38,967 nt of DNA, from positions 1-38,967 of the forward strand of contig CAMMDS010000014.1 in NCBI GenBank assembly GCA_946495655.1. The letters are read 5' to 3'. Origin of the DNA: an uncultured Clostridium sp. (GTDB taxonomy: Bacteria; Bacillota; Clostridia; TANB77; CAG-508). The notes beneath the pieces are model-generated. The model worked only from the letters and a program-made list of their open reading frames with translations, was not told where the DNA came from and did no database searches. Of the stretch, positions 1 to 7,660 are shown piece after piece. How positions within the stretch are numbered: the stretch's first letter is position 1; every line of letters starts with the position of its first letter. A program made the position numbers and the translations under genes.

Positions 1-49
1 AAAAATGAACCCTCCTTGTTAAACTTTTTTGTCTAACAATTTGGGTTCA
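1..49 (-). terminator. Rho-independent terminator of the dnaD-dnaC operon
   Basis: An inverted repeat pairs TGAACCC/GGGTTCA and TTGTTA/TAACAA around a short loop. On the minus strand it is followed by a T run at positions 5-1. It sits directly after the stop codon of the helicase-loader gene. The unpaired stretch between the two arms makes it an interrupted stem. Confidence 0.7.
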
Positions 50-57
50 CTTCATAT

Positions 58-1062
58 TTACATATTCCTTTTTTTAAAACGTATATCATCACCGAAAAAA
101 TAACAAATATCATAATTTCCAACGATTCTTGATACAATACGCTCATCATAAGTTTTAAATAAATTATTAATACTTAAATTCGTTGAAATAATAGTTTTTG
201 TAACATTATTTTGATTTAAAAGTCTAGTATTAATAATATTAAATAATTCTGTAAATTTTAAATTATTAATACATTCGGTGCCTAAATCATCAATTATCAA
301 TAAGTCTGTATCAAGAATATTATCCAATACTTTAGAATCATTGGTTTTTCCAAATCTATAATCGATTATAGAATCTAACATAACTGGAGCAGTTTGATAA
401 AGTACAGTTTTCCCTTTTTTTATCATTGCATTTGCAATACAGCTAGAAAGAAATGTTTTACCAAGACCAGTATTTCCAGTAAATAACAGATTTTTCTGAT
501 TTTTATCATCAAAATTTGAAATAAAATTCAAGCAAATATTTTTAATTAAATTAATATTCTCTTTTGGCGATATTTGTGTATGATATTTTTCTTCGTCTAT
601 AGTGTCTGAATAAAATCTGTCAGAAAAATTATCAAAGTTTTGAGTATCTAAATTAGACATATTTGATTTATTATATTGTTCATTATATAATTTTTGTTTT
701 AAGCAGTTGCACATTGAAACAGTATAATCATTATTAGTTATATATCCAGTATCTTTGCATAAATCACATTCATAATGAGGTTCAAGATAATCAATTGGAA
801 TATTTAAATTTTTAAATAAATTATTTTTTTCTTGCTTTAAAACACCTATTTTATTATTTAAATCTTTTAACAAAGTTTTATTATTATTATTATTAATTAA
901 AGTTTTGGTAGTAGATATAGCTAATTTTGTTAATTGATCATCAATATTTTGAAACTTAGGATATTTTTTATACAAATCTTCTTTTCTTTTTCGTGCAGCT
1001 ATTTCTGCTTTAATTTTCTTTTGATTATATTGAGATAATGTTTCTTTTAAAATAGAGTCCAC
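58..1062 (-). CDS. DnaC/DnaI-like helicase loader ATPase
   Basis: AAA+ ATPase of the DnaC/IstB family, which loads the replicative helicase onto DNA. About the first 100 residues are a lysine-rich helical segment. A zinc-binding-like CDLC...CNC cluster follows (about residues 100-125), then Walker A GNTGLGKT (near 200) and Walker B LLIIDDLGTE (near 260). Start choice: an ATG at 1077 lies upstream, but the sequence GGAGG at 1071-1075 falls inside that longer frame and lies 8 nt before the GTG at 1062, so I take GTG as the start. The upstream ATG has no SD. The gene follows the DnaD-like gene almost without a gap, so the two are probably co-transcribed and act together. A DnaD-like protein next to a loader is a known chromosomal arrangement in Clostridia such as Clostridioides difficile. 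Phages and conjugative elements carry similar pairs, so chromosomal origin is likely but not proven. Confidence 0.85.
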   Translation of the reverse strand: MDSILKETLSQYNQKKIKAEIAARKRKEDLYKKYPKFQNIDDQLTKLAISTTKTLINNNNNKTLLKDLNNKIGVLKQEKNNLFKNLNIPIDYLEPHYECDLCKDTGYITNNDYTVSMCNCLKQKLYNEQYNKSNMSNLDTQNFDNFSDRFYSDTIDEEKYHTQISPKENINLIKNICLNFISNFDDKNQKNLLFTGNTGLGKTFLSSCIANAMIKKGKTVLYQTAPVMLDSIIDYRFGKTNDSKVLDNILDTDLLIIDDLGTECINNLKFTELFNIINTRLLNQNNVTKTIISTNLSINNLFKTYDERIVSRIVGNYDICYFFGDDIRFKKRNM

Positions 1063-1079
1063 AAGTAATACCTCCATAT

Positions 1080-2048
1080 TTATTTTTTAATATTAGTATA
1101 TAAATTATCTAAATTATCATAAGTCCTTTGTTCATATTTATTATATCCTGTTTCTTTTTCTAATTTTTTTATATTTTTATTTTTTTCTTTTGTTTTTATT
1201 AAAAAGGTTTGAATTTCATCTACTGTTTTAAAACCTCTATCATGCCAATCAGTTAATAATTTATCCAAATAATCAAAATTAGGATTTACTTTGGCAGTAG
1301 TCTTTTTTAATGCAATCTCAATTATATCTAAACTATAGCCATAATCAATATTCCATTTTTCAATATAGGCATACTCATATTGAGTTAGACCTCTAGAAAA
1401 TCCTAGTTTTTTAGTTATTGCTTTTGCTATAATCTTCAACTTTTCTTGCTTTTCATAATATACATCTAAATCATTAAATGTTTTAATATTGTTTTTATTC
1501 CAAGCTTCTGCAACTGCTTGTACATAATTCTTGTGAAGAGCAGACATATCAAAACAATATCCAAATAATGCAATCATTACTTCTTCATCAAAATCATATT
1601 TTTTAAACCATAATTCAATTTCTGGGTACCAAGTAGTAGGCATAAGTCCAGAAAAATATTTGTTGTTTATGAAATCTATAGCTTTTGCACGTTTTTGATT
1701 TTCAGTAGATTTTTGAATTTGTTCTGCAGATAAAGCGGTTTTTGGTTTATAAAGTTTATGTAATTCAATTTCTTGTATACTATTAACTATATATCCAGTA
1801 TTTTTTTTAGTAATTAAACATTGATCTTCCCAATATTTAACAGCGTCTTGAATGGTTTTTACAGGAAGAACCAATTTTTTAGATAAATCATTTATTTTTA
1901 TATCTTTATCATATTTTGATAAAAATAACATATATAAATATACTTTTATGAAGTCACCACTAGCCTCAGATAAATACTCCGAAAAAAATATATCTGGTAT
2001 TGAAGTATTTGAAAACAATGATGATAAATCTGCTTTTTCTAATTTCAT
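1080..2048 (-). CDS. DnaD/DnaB-domain replication initiation protein
   Basis: A 322-aa protein of the DnaD family, which remodels initiator-bound DNA and hands over to the helicase loader. The N-terminal part (about 20-100) reads as a winged-helix domain (a DLSKKLVLPVKTIQDAVKYW segment). The middle and C-terminal parts contain two DnaB_2-like helical stretches: one around 120-200, and one around 205-285 that ends in a YLDKLLTDWHDRGFKTVDEI segment close to the family's conserved YxxxILxxW signature. The C-terminus is lysine-rich. An SD (AAGGGGG) lies 8-9 nt before the ATG. It has its own promoter (2081-2109) and runs straight into the loader gene. The call is firm at domain level; which initiator it works with is not visible here. 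Confidence 0.83.
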   Translation of the reverse strand: MKLEKADLSSLFSNTSIPDIFFSEYLSEASGDFIKVYLYMLFLSKYDKDIKINDLSKKLVLPVKTIQDAVKYWEDQCLITKKNTGYIVNSIQEIELHKLYKPKTALSAEQIQKSTENQKRAKAIDFINNKYFSGLMPTTWYPEIELWFKKYDFDEEVMIALFGYCFDMSALHKNYVQAVAEAWNKNNIKTFNDLDVYYEKQEKLKIIAKAITKKLGFSRGLTQYEYAYIEKWNIDYGYSLDIIEIALKKTTAKVNPNFDYLDKLLTDWHDRGFKTVDEIQTFLIKTKEKNKNIKKLEKETGYNKYEQRTYDNLDNLYTNIKK

Positions 2049-2080
2049 ATAGATTTCCCCCTTATAAAAGTATGATAAGA

Positions 2081-2109
2081 ATTATATCATTTTGTACTTA
2101 AAAATACAA
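2081..2109 (-). promoter_or_regulatory. Sigma-A-type promoter for dnaD-dnaC
   Basis: On the minus strand a TTGTAT -35 box and a perfect TATAAT -10 box are separated by 17 nt, about 30 nt upstream of the dnaD-like start codon. This suggests the replication genes are transcribed independently of the secretion-like operon upstream. Confidence 0.65.
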
Positions 2110-2185
2110 TTAGAAAAAGATAAAAATAGAGTAGAAAAATGTAGGAAATGAAAGAAAAATCTTATAAAATGAGTATAATTAGAAT

Positions 2186-2470
2186 TTAAAATTTTTTGTA
2201 TAAATATATTTTAGGAGAAGTTATATACAAGTATAGATATTTTAAGATATATAATATTTTTTCATGATTAAAACCGATTATACTTAATAATGCAAACGGT
2301 AGGAATAAAATAATAAATATACTAATTTTTATTGTAATATTTGGGATACAAAAATACACAAAAAGAAAGATTAATAAGCCCCATATAATATTTAATATTA
2401 ATGTTGTATAATCAATAAATCCTAATAGTTTGCTATTAAAATTATAATTTTGTGGAAAAATAAATTTCAT
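2186..2470 (-). CDS. PrgI/VirB3-like small inner-membrane protein
   Basis: A 94-aa protein with the layout of the PrgI family, the Firmicute counterpart of VirB3/TrbD in conjugation-type secretion channels. It has a short polar start with FIFPQNYN, two hydrophobic segments (about 23-43 and 46-68), then an ILKYLYLYITSPKIYLYKK tail, matching the family's usual tail. In known type IV systems this protein partners the VirB4 ATPase, yet no VirB4 gene follows. It starts 25 nt after the VirB6-like gene. There is no strong SD directly before its ATG, so its translation may be coupled. Family assignment rests on size, topology and neighbours more than on a diagnostic motif. Confidence 0.6.
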   Translation of the reverse strand: MKFIFPQNYNFNSKLLGFIDYTTLILNIIWGLLIFLFVYFCIPNITIKISIFIILFLPFALLSIIGFNHEKILYILKYLYLYITSPKIYLYKKF

Positions 2471-2495
2471 AGATAATATATCGAATTATAAAAAA

Positions 2496-3386
2496 TTATT
2501 TAATTCGTCCTTTCATCAATTTAAAATTTTGAGAAATATTAGTAGAAATTCCACCAATAAAATGTTGTACATATGAATTTGCTCTAATTAATGCATAAAT
2601 TGATCCAATACACAGTATTTTAGTGGCAATATTTGAACTAGAGAAATCAAGAGAAAATATAATTAACAAAATTATAGATATAAATGGTTGAACAAAAAGC
2701 AATGATAGAAATATTTTTAACCAGGATTTAAAAAACCAAGAAGAAGAATTATTTATTAACGTAAGGAAAGCAAATGGAGTTAGAAGCATGAGAGCTTTTA
2801 TCATAATATATCTTAAAGAATAAGAAAATAAAAGATTAATAAAACTTACAGAAACAAGACTTCTTAATAAACCATCAAAAGAGAAAACATTAAAATTTGT
2901 AGAATCAACAGTTATTACAGAATTTAAGTTTTCTATTAAACTTGAAAAACATATCTCTTCTCCAATAAGACTTTTACCCACATCTCGTATAGCTTCTGAA
3001 ATTAAAGAATTAAAATATATAAAAAATTCACAAACAAAATAAGAGCAATTAATGAAAATTCCAAAAATTAATAATTTAAAAACAAATTGATATGGCCTTT
3101 CTATTGAGATACCTGAGAAATACGAATATATTAACTTAAAGCAATAATATAAACACACTGCTAATAATAATGAATTTGCAATTATTAATAATCCATTATT
3201 CGAATTATATCCAAATACTTTTGTAAAAAAAGAATCAGTAAAAATTCTAACATCTATAAAAGCTAAATTATCTAATGTATCATATACACTATTATCAATT
3301 GAAGAAAATAATGTACTTAAAATATTGTTAATTGTATCAATTATAATTTGAGAAATGTTAGCTGCATTTGTAATAGTTTCTTCCAA
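2496..3386 (-). CDS. VirB6/TrbL-like polytopic membrane protein
   Basis: About 296 aa with five or six hydrophobic segments (around 75-95, 105-125, 185-205, 215-255 and 260-280 of the product). This matches the VirB6/TrbL channel component of Gram-positive type IV secretion. Start choice: an ATG at 3404 lies upstream in frame, but the codons after it are themselves the SD (AAAGGAGGTG). A TTG at 3386 follows that SD at 6 nt, so TTG is taken as the start. The gene lies between the pilin-like and PrgI-like genes, the order usual in Firmicute conjugation modules. The C-terminal segment contains FIGGISTNISQNFKLMKGR. There is no catalytic motif, as expected for this family. Confidence comes from context and topology. 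Confidence 0.62.
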   Translation of the reverse strand: MEETITNAANISQIIIDTINNILSTLFSSIDNSVYDTLDNLAFIDVRIFTDSFFTKVFGYNSNNGLLIIANSLLLAVCLYYCFKLIYSYFSGISIERPYQFVFKLLIFGIFINCSYFVCEFFIYFNSLISEAIRDVGKSLIGEEICFSSLIENLNSVITVDSTNFNVFSFDGLLRSLVSVSFINLLFSYSLRYIMIKALMLLTPFAFLTLINNSSSWFFKSWLKIFLSLLFVQPFISIILLIIFSLDFSSSNIATKILCIGSIYALIRANSYVQHFIGGISTNISQNFKLMKGRIK

Positions 3387-3416
3387 AATACACCTCCTTT
3401 CCATTAAAATAATATA

Positions 3417-3764
3417 TTAATCTATTAAAGATTTTATTGCTGACAAGATTAAATTAATTGCTAATATAAATCCATAAGAAAATAAAGAGCCTCTAATTAA
3501 TTTTTTAGCAATCCTAATTCTTTCTTCATCACCAAAACTGAATTTTTTCATAAAAACTCCAACACCAACAGCAACAGCTGCAGCAGGAGTGGCAAGTGTT
3601 AATAGCCAACCTTCAATATCTTCTAAAGCAGTATTAAGTTTATTAACTAATTCAGGAGTGTTATCAAATAGACCGGCATAACTAGGTGAAGAAAAAAGTA
3701 ATATAAAAAGAAATAATAAAAACAAATTATAAAAAATTATAAATTTTAATTTATTGTTTTTCAT
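3417..3764 (-). CDS. VirB2/TrbC-like pilin-type protein with signal peptide
   Basis: A 115-aa protein. Residues 1-30 are a Lys/Asn start, a long hydrophobic core and a probable cleavage site SPSYA|G. The mature part holds an amphipathic segment (NTPELVNKLNTALEDIEGWL), a small-residue membrane helix (TPAAAVAVGVGVFMKK), a GDEERIRIAKKLIRG linker and a second membrane helix. This is the layout of VirB2/TrbC-like pilins in Firmicute conjugation modules. A strong SD (AAAGGAGG) precedes the ATG. The gene lies 25 nt after the VirD4-like gene. A pilin-like or channel-lining role is inferred from family resemblance; with no VirB4 present, assembly into a pilus is doubtful. Confidence 0.65.
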   Translation of the reverse strand: MKNNKLKFIIFYNLFLLFLFILLFSSPSYAGLFDNTPELVNKLNTALEDIEGWLLTLATPAAAVAVGVGVFMKKFSFGDEERIRIAKKLIRGSLFSYGFILAINLILSAIKSLID

Positions 3765-3789
3765 AAAGTACCTCCTTTAAAATAAAATT

Positions 3790-5682
3790 TTATTTTTCAA
3801 AATAAGGTTTTAACTTAATCTTTTGAGGTTCCATAATTTTATTGCCATCGGATAAAAAAGAAAGAGCACAAAAATTTTCTAATTCTTGAGAAAAAAATTT
3901 AGTATCATAGACAAACTCATATGATAATTGTGTACTAATACTTTCCGAAATACTAGAATCCATAGAATTTAAACTATTAGTAATATAACTATAATTAGTT
4001 TCTTTAGCATTTTCAGAAATACTTCTGATTTGTTTTTCTTTATCTTCTTTGCCAATCTGTTTTTGAGCACATTCAATTGTAAAAATATCATCTGTTCTAA
4101 ACCATAGTTTATTTACTAAATTTTGAATAATAACTTCTACAGAGTATTTATTATTTAATGAATTTAATAATGAAGTATAACTTTGAGTAGAAACGATGTT
4201 AATACATTTGGCTTCTCTACTTTGCGCATAAAATTCACTATCAGATGATGTACAGTATTCTTGGTATTCATCAGAAATAAATGCTACAGTTCTATTTGAT
4301 ATTTGAAAATTATTTGAAAGCCTTGTTAAAACTTCAGTCTGAAAATCTAATTTCAAATATGTGGCAATAATTTTGGATAAATTTTTATACTCTGATATAT
4401 TCATATTCAAAACAACTATTTTTCCGTTTTTTATTAAATCTTCAAATCCGAAAAAATTAAGATCTTCTATTTTAGGATTAAAAGTTTTATAGATTTCATA
4501 ATCAGATACAAATAAATTAGTTATTCGGGTAATTTCTGATTTTAAAATTGATAAAGTTCTTTGATCTAACATTAAAAATTCTTTTTGAAAAAAGTTAAGA
4601 CTAGAAATTAAGTTATATATATCTTCATTAGAAAATTCATTATTAACAAATTTTTTTCTTAAGACGATTATTTTCTCTAAATAATAATTATCAATTGAAA
4701 TCAATTTATGGATTTCTTCAAATGTAACATAATCATTATTGTATAATCTGCATAATTTAATACACTCTGTTAATACTTGTTCAACTTTATCAAGCCAATA
4801 ACTTTCTGAATTATTAGGAGAAAATAAAAGTAAAATTGTTTTTAATCGATTTGCCAAAATTGAGGGTTTTAAATTGGGCTTATGTAAAGGATTATATTTA
4901 AATGATCCATTTAAACTAATTACAATTAAGTCATCTTCTCTATCACATTTTTTAACAAATTCCATAACTTTGATGTAATAATTTCCCTTTACATCAAGAA
5001 TTAACATACCAATTTTATTAAGAGGATCTCTACAGGAATATTCAATTAATTGTTTGGTAAAAGGATACATTGCACTACTAGTTTTTCCAGTTCCAATAGT
5101 ACCTGTTATTAAAATATTTTGATACAAACTTTTTTCAGAAAAATAAACTGGAGATTTAGAAGAAAAATTAACACCAACAAATATTTTTAATTCTTTTTTT
5201 ATTACAGAATTATTTTTATCATTATAATTGGATTTATTAAATTCATGAAAAGAAATTATTTTATTTTTATTATAATTTTCTAATGCATTAGTATTAAAGA
5301 AAAATTTATTTGACTTTTGAGATTTTCTAAATCTTATTATACTTTTTAATTTATAAAATAAATTTTTTAGTAAATCAAAAAAATTTTTAAATATATTTGA
5401 ATATAAATAATTAAATATATATTTTATTTTATTAATAATTATAAAAAATATATGATAAAATGCATTAGAAATAATAAAAGAAGAAAAAATATATGTTAAA
5501 AAGAAAATAATTTTAATATATCTCCATAACTCTGGATTTTCTGTACATATATTAAAAGGATTAATTCCATAAGTAATAATAACATTATTAGAGTAAAAGA
5601 TATCAGAAAATAAAGTATATCCAATGAAACAATAAATAATAGAAAAAATAATAAGAAAGAGAAAATGTTTTATGAAGTACAC
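3790..5682 (-). CDS. VirD4/TraG-like coupling ATPase
   Basis: A 630-aa membrane-anchored ATPase of the type IV coupling-protein family. The N-terminal ~100 residues hold at least two membrane segments (about 5-25 and 55-80) with a basic loop after them. The motor domain has Walker A TGTIGTGKTS (about 193-202), Walker B MLILDVKGN (about 226-234), and the TraG/TraD-type segment ISDEYQEYCTSSDSEFYAQS (about 467-486) followed by IVSTQSYTSL. Start choice is uncertain. GTG at 5682 overlaps the AGGAGG SD, while the codon at normal spacing (8 nt) is ATA at 5673, so an ATG-to-ATA change or a non-standard start is possible. In known systems this protein recruits DNA or protein substrates to the channel. 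No relaxase is nearby, so the substrate is unknown. Confidence 0.82.
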   Translation of the reverse strand: MYFIKHFLFLIIFSIIYCFIGYTLFSDIFYSNNVIITYGINPFNICTENPELWRYIKIIFFLTYIFSSFIISNAFYHIFFIIINKIKYIFNYLYSNIFKNFFDLLKNLFYKLKSIIRFRKSQKSNKFFFNTNALENYNKNKIISFHEFNKSNYNDKNNSVIKKELKIFVGVNFSSKSPVYFSEKSLYQNILITGTIGTGKTSSAMYPFTKQLIEYSCRDPLNKIGMLILDVKGNYYIKVMEFVKKCDREDDLIVISLNGSFKYNPLHKPNLKPSILANRLKTILLLFSPNNSESYWLDKVEQVLTECIKLCRLYNNDYVTFEEIHKLISIDNYYLEKIIVLRKKFVNNEFSNEDIYNLISSLNFFQKEFLMLDQRTLSILKSEITRITNLFVSDYEIYKTFNPKIEDLNFFGFEDLIKNGKIVVLNMNISEYKNLSKIIATYLKLDFQTEVLTRLSNNFQISNRTVAFISDEYQEYCTSSDSEFYAQSREAKCINIVSTQSYTSLLNSLNNKYSVEVIIQNLVNKLWFRTDDIFTIECAQKQIGKEDKEKQIRSISENAKETNYSYITNSLNSMDSSISESISTQLSYEFVYDTKFFSQELENFCALSFLSDGNKIMEPQKIKLKPYFEK

Positions 5683-5730
5683 CTCCTAATTAAAAAATAA
5701 GTTGAAATAAAATAATTTTTAAATATAAAA

Positions 5731-5886
5731 TTATTGATTAGATGATTTAGATTTAAGAATTAATTTAGAACCTTGCGAATTATGAAAAATTTTATTATTG
5801 AAAAATAAATAAATTGAATAAAGAGTAATAAAAAGATGAATAATAAAGAATATAAAAAACAAATCAATTTTATCGAAATCAAACAC
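5731..5886 (-). CDS. Possible 51-aa single-pass membrane peptide heading the secretion-like operon
   Basis: From a GTG at 5886 (or 5889) the frame encodes 51 aa: an acidic start (MFDFDKIDL), one strongly hydrophobic helix (about 9-30) and a polar basic tail ending KSKSSNQ. A GGAAAGG SD-like sequence overlaps or immediately precedes the GTG, so spacing is poor. A competing frame starting at a nearby TTG gives a 39-aa peptide that is almost entirely hydrophobic. The ORF lies between the minus-strand promoter at 5907-5935 and the VirD4-like gene. It may be a small partner of the system or a leader. I do not recognise a family. Confidence 0.38.
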   Translation of the reverse strand: MFDFDKIDLFFIFFIIHLFITLYSIYLFFNNKIFHNSQGSKLILKSKSSNQ

Positions 5887-5906
5887 CACCTTTCCAATTT
5901 CTACCA

Positions 5907-5935
5907 ATAATACAACAAATTTTAAAATTTGTCTA
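5907..5935 (-). promoter_or_regulatory. Promoter of the secretion-like operon
   Basis: On the minus strand a TAGACA -35 box and a TATTAT -10 box are separated by 17 nt. Transcription would start near 5900, just ahead of the 51-aa frame and the VirD4-like gene. The plus-strand DUF1858 gene diverges from the same region. Confidence 0.55.
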
Positions 5936-6023
5936 TACTTTTTAGAAAATTTGTGATAAAATTTTTAATATAAAATTATTATCACAGATTTTTAAATAAA
6001 ATAAACAGTAAAGGAGTAAAAAA

Positions 6024-6209
6024 ATGAAAATTAATAAAGATACAAAAATAGGTGAATTATTAGAGATAGCACCAGAGAAAGCAGAAATTCTAATGGAAGC
6101 AGGCATGCATTGTTTAGGATGTCCAGCATCTCAAGCAGAAACACTAGAAGAAGCTTGTGAAGTTCATGGAATAGATGTAGAAGAATTATTAGATAAAATA
6201 AATCAATAA
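6024..6209 (+). CDS. DUF1858-domain protein
   Basis: A 61-aa protein that consists entirely of a DUF1858 domain, the fold also found at the N-terminus of ScdA/RIC-type iron-sulfur repair proteins. Typical features are the opening [20 protein letters not shown] and the [10 protein letters not shown] cysteine pair (C30, C33). Such stand-alone proteins are thought to be linked to redox or iron-sulfur chemistry, but the role is not established. A clear AAAGGAG SD lies 8 nt before the ATG. The gene stands alone, divergent from the secretion-like operon and upstream of the tRNA cluster. An extended -10-like TGATAAAAT lies near 5952. Confidence 0.85.
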   Translation: MKINKDTKIGELLEIAPEKAEILMEAGMHCLGCPASQAETLEEACEVHGIDVEELLDKINQ

Positions 6210-6254
6210 AAAGTGAAAATAGTGAATTAATTCACACAAATTTCACAAATTGTA

Positions 6255-6283
6255 TTGACAAATGTAAAAAAATAGTTTAAAAT
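6255..6283 (+). promoter_or_regulatory. Promoter of the tRNA Lys-Glu-Thr cluster
   Basis: A perfect TTGACA -35 box and a TAAAAT -10 box are 17 nt apart, about 40 nt before the first tRNA. A small inverted repeat TTGCG/CGCAA (about 6289-6312) lies in the leader. Confidence 0.8.
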
Positions 6284-6322
6284 AGTACTTGCGTTTACGA
6301 AATAAGCGCAAGCAATTCATTT

Positions 6323-6398
6323 GGGTCATTAGCTCAGGTGGTAGAGCACTTGACTTTTAATCAAGTTGTCCGCGGTTCGAGTCCGCGATGGCTCACCA
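6323..6398 (+). tRNA. tRNA-Lys (anticodon TTT)
   Basis: Full cloverleaf of 76 nt with encoded CCA. The acceptor stem GGGTCAT/ATGGCTC includes two wobble pairs. The anticodon loop is CTTTTAA, and the T arm has GGTTCGAGTCC. It is the first gene of the cluster. Confidence 0.96.
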
Positions 6399-6432
6399 AA
6401 ATTGCTGGAAATAAAATTCCAGCAAAGGTTCT

Positions 6433-6507
6433 GGCCCCGTGGTCAAGCGGTTAAGACATCGCCCTTTCACGGCGGAGACATGGGTTCGATTCCCGTCGGG
6501 GTCACCA
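6433..6507 (+). tRNA. tRNA-Glu (anticodon TTC)
   Basis: A 75-nt cloverleaf with encoded CCA. The acceptor stem is GGCCCCG/CGGGGTC, the anticodon loop CTTTCAC, and the T arm GGGTTCGATTCCC. It is the second gene of the cluster, only 3 nt before the split tRNA-Thr gene. Confidence 0.96.
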
Positions 6508-6510
6508 AAT

Positions 6511-6824
6511 GCCACTTTAGCTCAGTTGGTAGAGCAACTGACTTGTGGGATAGATAAAACTAAAGTTTTATTTTGAACTATCTTGCACCTATATGTGGAA
6601 ACATGTATAGTGGACACCGCTAATTCGGGGAAGGCTAAGTTATAAATATGCTAATCCCGAGCTAGGAGATGAATAATCTTCAAGTGTAGAGACTTTATAC
6701 GGTGTACCTAAGGCATAAGCTATGGTAAAGAGAAAGTCCAGACTACAAACACTATTAAGTGGTAATGAAAATTATAGTAGTATGAATCAGTAGGTCGTCC
6801 GTTCAAGTCGGACAAGTGGCTCCA
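6511..6824 (+). tRNA. tRNA-Thr (anticodon TGT) interrupted by a group I intron
   Basis: The two exons are 6511-6546 and 6785-6824. Joined, they give a perfect 76-nt tRNA: acceptor GCCACTT/AAGTGGC, D arm GCTCAGTTGGTAGAGC, anticodon stem ACTGA/TCAGT with loop CTTGTAA (anticodon TGT), T stem GTCCG/CGGAC, and encoded CCA. The break lies between U36 and A37, immediately 3' of the anticodon. The 5' exon ends in U and the inserted sequence ends in G, exactly what group I splicing needs. Unspliced, this tRNA could not decode, so splicing should be essential unless another tRNA-Thr(TGT) gene exists elsewhere. A tRNA scan without an intron model would probably miss it. Confidence 0.93.
6547..6784 (+). 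ncRNA. Self-splicing group I intron (238 nt) in the tRNA-Thr anticodon loop
   Basis: The core can be folded by hand. P1 pairs exon positions 6544-6546 and intron 6547-6553 with 6578-6587, with the required U6546-G6585 wobble at the splice site. P2 (6589-6597/6602-6610) is capped by a GAAA tetraloop. P3 pairs ACACCG (6614-6619) with CGGTGT (6700-6705). P4 pairs 6625-6629 with 6656-6660. P6 pairs 6665-6670 with 6676-6681. P7 pairs GACTTT (6691-6696) with AAAGTC (6733-6738). P8 pairs 6706-6710 with 6721-6726. P9 pairs 6742-6746 with 6777-6781 around two small hairpins. The terminal G is 6784. There is no endonuclease ORF. The size resembles the known cyanobacterial tRNA-Leu introns. The P5 assignment is weak and the subgroup is not determined. 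Confidence 0.92.
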
Positions 6825-6830
6825 AACCAA

Positions 6831-6864
6831 AAGAAGAACTGGAATTTTCTAGTTCTTCTTTTTT
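6831..6864 (+). terminator. Terminator of the tRNA cluster
   Basis: AAGAAGAACT pairs with AGTTCTTCTT around a 10-nt loop, followed by a T run. It begins 7 nt after the tRNA-Thr CCA end. Confidence 0.85.
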
Positions 6865-6897
6865 AATCATCAACATATAAAGGAGCGAATTTAAATC

Positions 6898-7653
6898 ATG
6901 GTAGAAAATCAAGAAAAAAATATAGTAAATAAAATAATCGTGGTAACAGGAGGATCTAGAGGGATTGGTGCTGAAATCGTAAAAGTTTTAGCGAAATCTG
7001 GAAATAATGTTATACTAAATTATAATAAATCAGAGATTTGTGCTAAAAATGTGGAAAACGATTTGCGAAAAGAAGGAATTAATGTAGATATTTTTAAAGC
7101 AGATGTCTCTAAAAAAGATGAAGCAAATAATCTTATTAATTTTGCTATTAGTAAATATGGTAGAATTGATGTATTAATTAACAATGCAGGAATTTCACAA
7201 AGTAAATTGTTTACTGAGATAACAGATGACGAGTGGAAAAATATGATGAATAACAACTTAGATTCAGCATTTTATTGTACAAGAGAAGCAGTAAAAAATA
7301 TGATACATAATAAGCAAGGATTAATTATAAACATTTCATCTATTTGGGGAATTACTGGAGCTAGTATGGAGGTTCATTATTCTACTGCAAAAGCTGGTTT
7401 AATAGGATTTACAAAGGCTTTAGCTAAAGAGTTAGGACCTTCTAACATAAGAGTAAACGCAATTGCTCCAGGAATTATTGATACTGATATGAATAAAGAA
7501 TATTCTAATGATGAAATAGAAGATATAAGAGAAGAAATACCTTTACAAAAAATAGGAAAAACTACAAGCATAGCAAATTGTATCAAATGGCTTATTGAAG
7601 ATGATTATACTACAGGTGAAGTTATATCAATTAATGGTGGATGGTATATGTAA
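6898..7653 (+). CDS. SDR-family dehydrogenase, FabG-like
   Basis: A 251-aa classical short-chain dehydrogenase/reductase of normal length. It has the NAD(P)-binding motif TGGSRGIG (about 18-25), NNAG (near 97), a catalytic Ser in INISSIWG (about 146), YSTAK (about 160-164) and the IRVNAIAPGIIDTDM segment typical of FabG-like enzymes. The substrate is uncertain: 3-oxoacyl-ACP reductase is the nearest description, but a stand-alone gene with no fatty-acid genes beside it could reduce another ketone. An AAGGAGCG SD precedes the ATG. It is read alone from between the tRNA terminator and its own strong terminator. Confidence 0.85.
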   Translation: MVENQEKNIVNKIIVVTGGSRGIGAEIVKVLAKSGNNVILNYNKSEICAKNVENDLRKEGINVDIFKADVSKKDEANNLINFAISKYGRIDVLINNAGISQSKLFTEITDDEWKNMMNNNLDSAFYCTREAVKNMIHNKQGLIINISSIWGITGASMEVHYSTAKAGLIGFTKALAKELGPSNIRVNAIAPGIIDTDMNKEYSNDEIEDIREEIPLQKIGKTTSIANCIKWLIEDDYTTGEVISINGGWYM

Positions 7654-7660
7654 TAGAAAT

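Noticed and set aside
6366..6557. Open frame of 63 codons across the tRNA cluster
   Set aside because: It lies over tRNA-Lys, tRNA-Glu and the start of tRNA-Thr and has no ribosome-binding site; the RNA genes explain the sequence.
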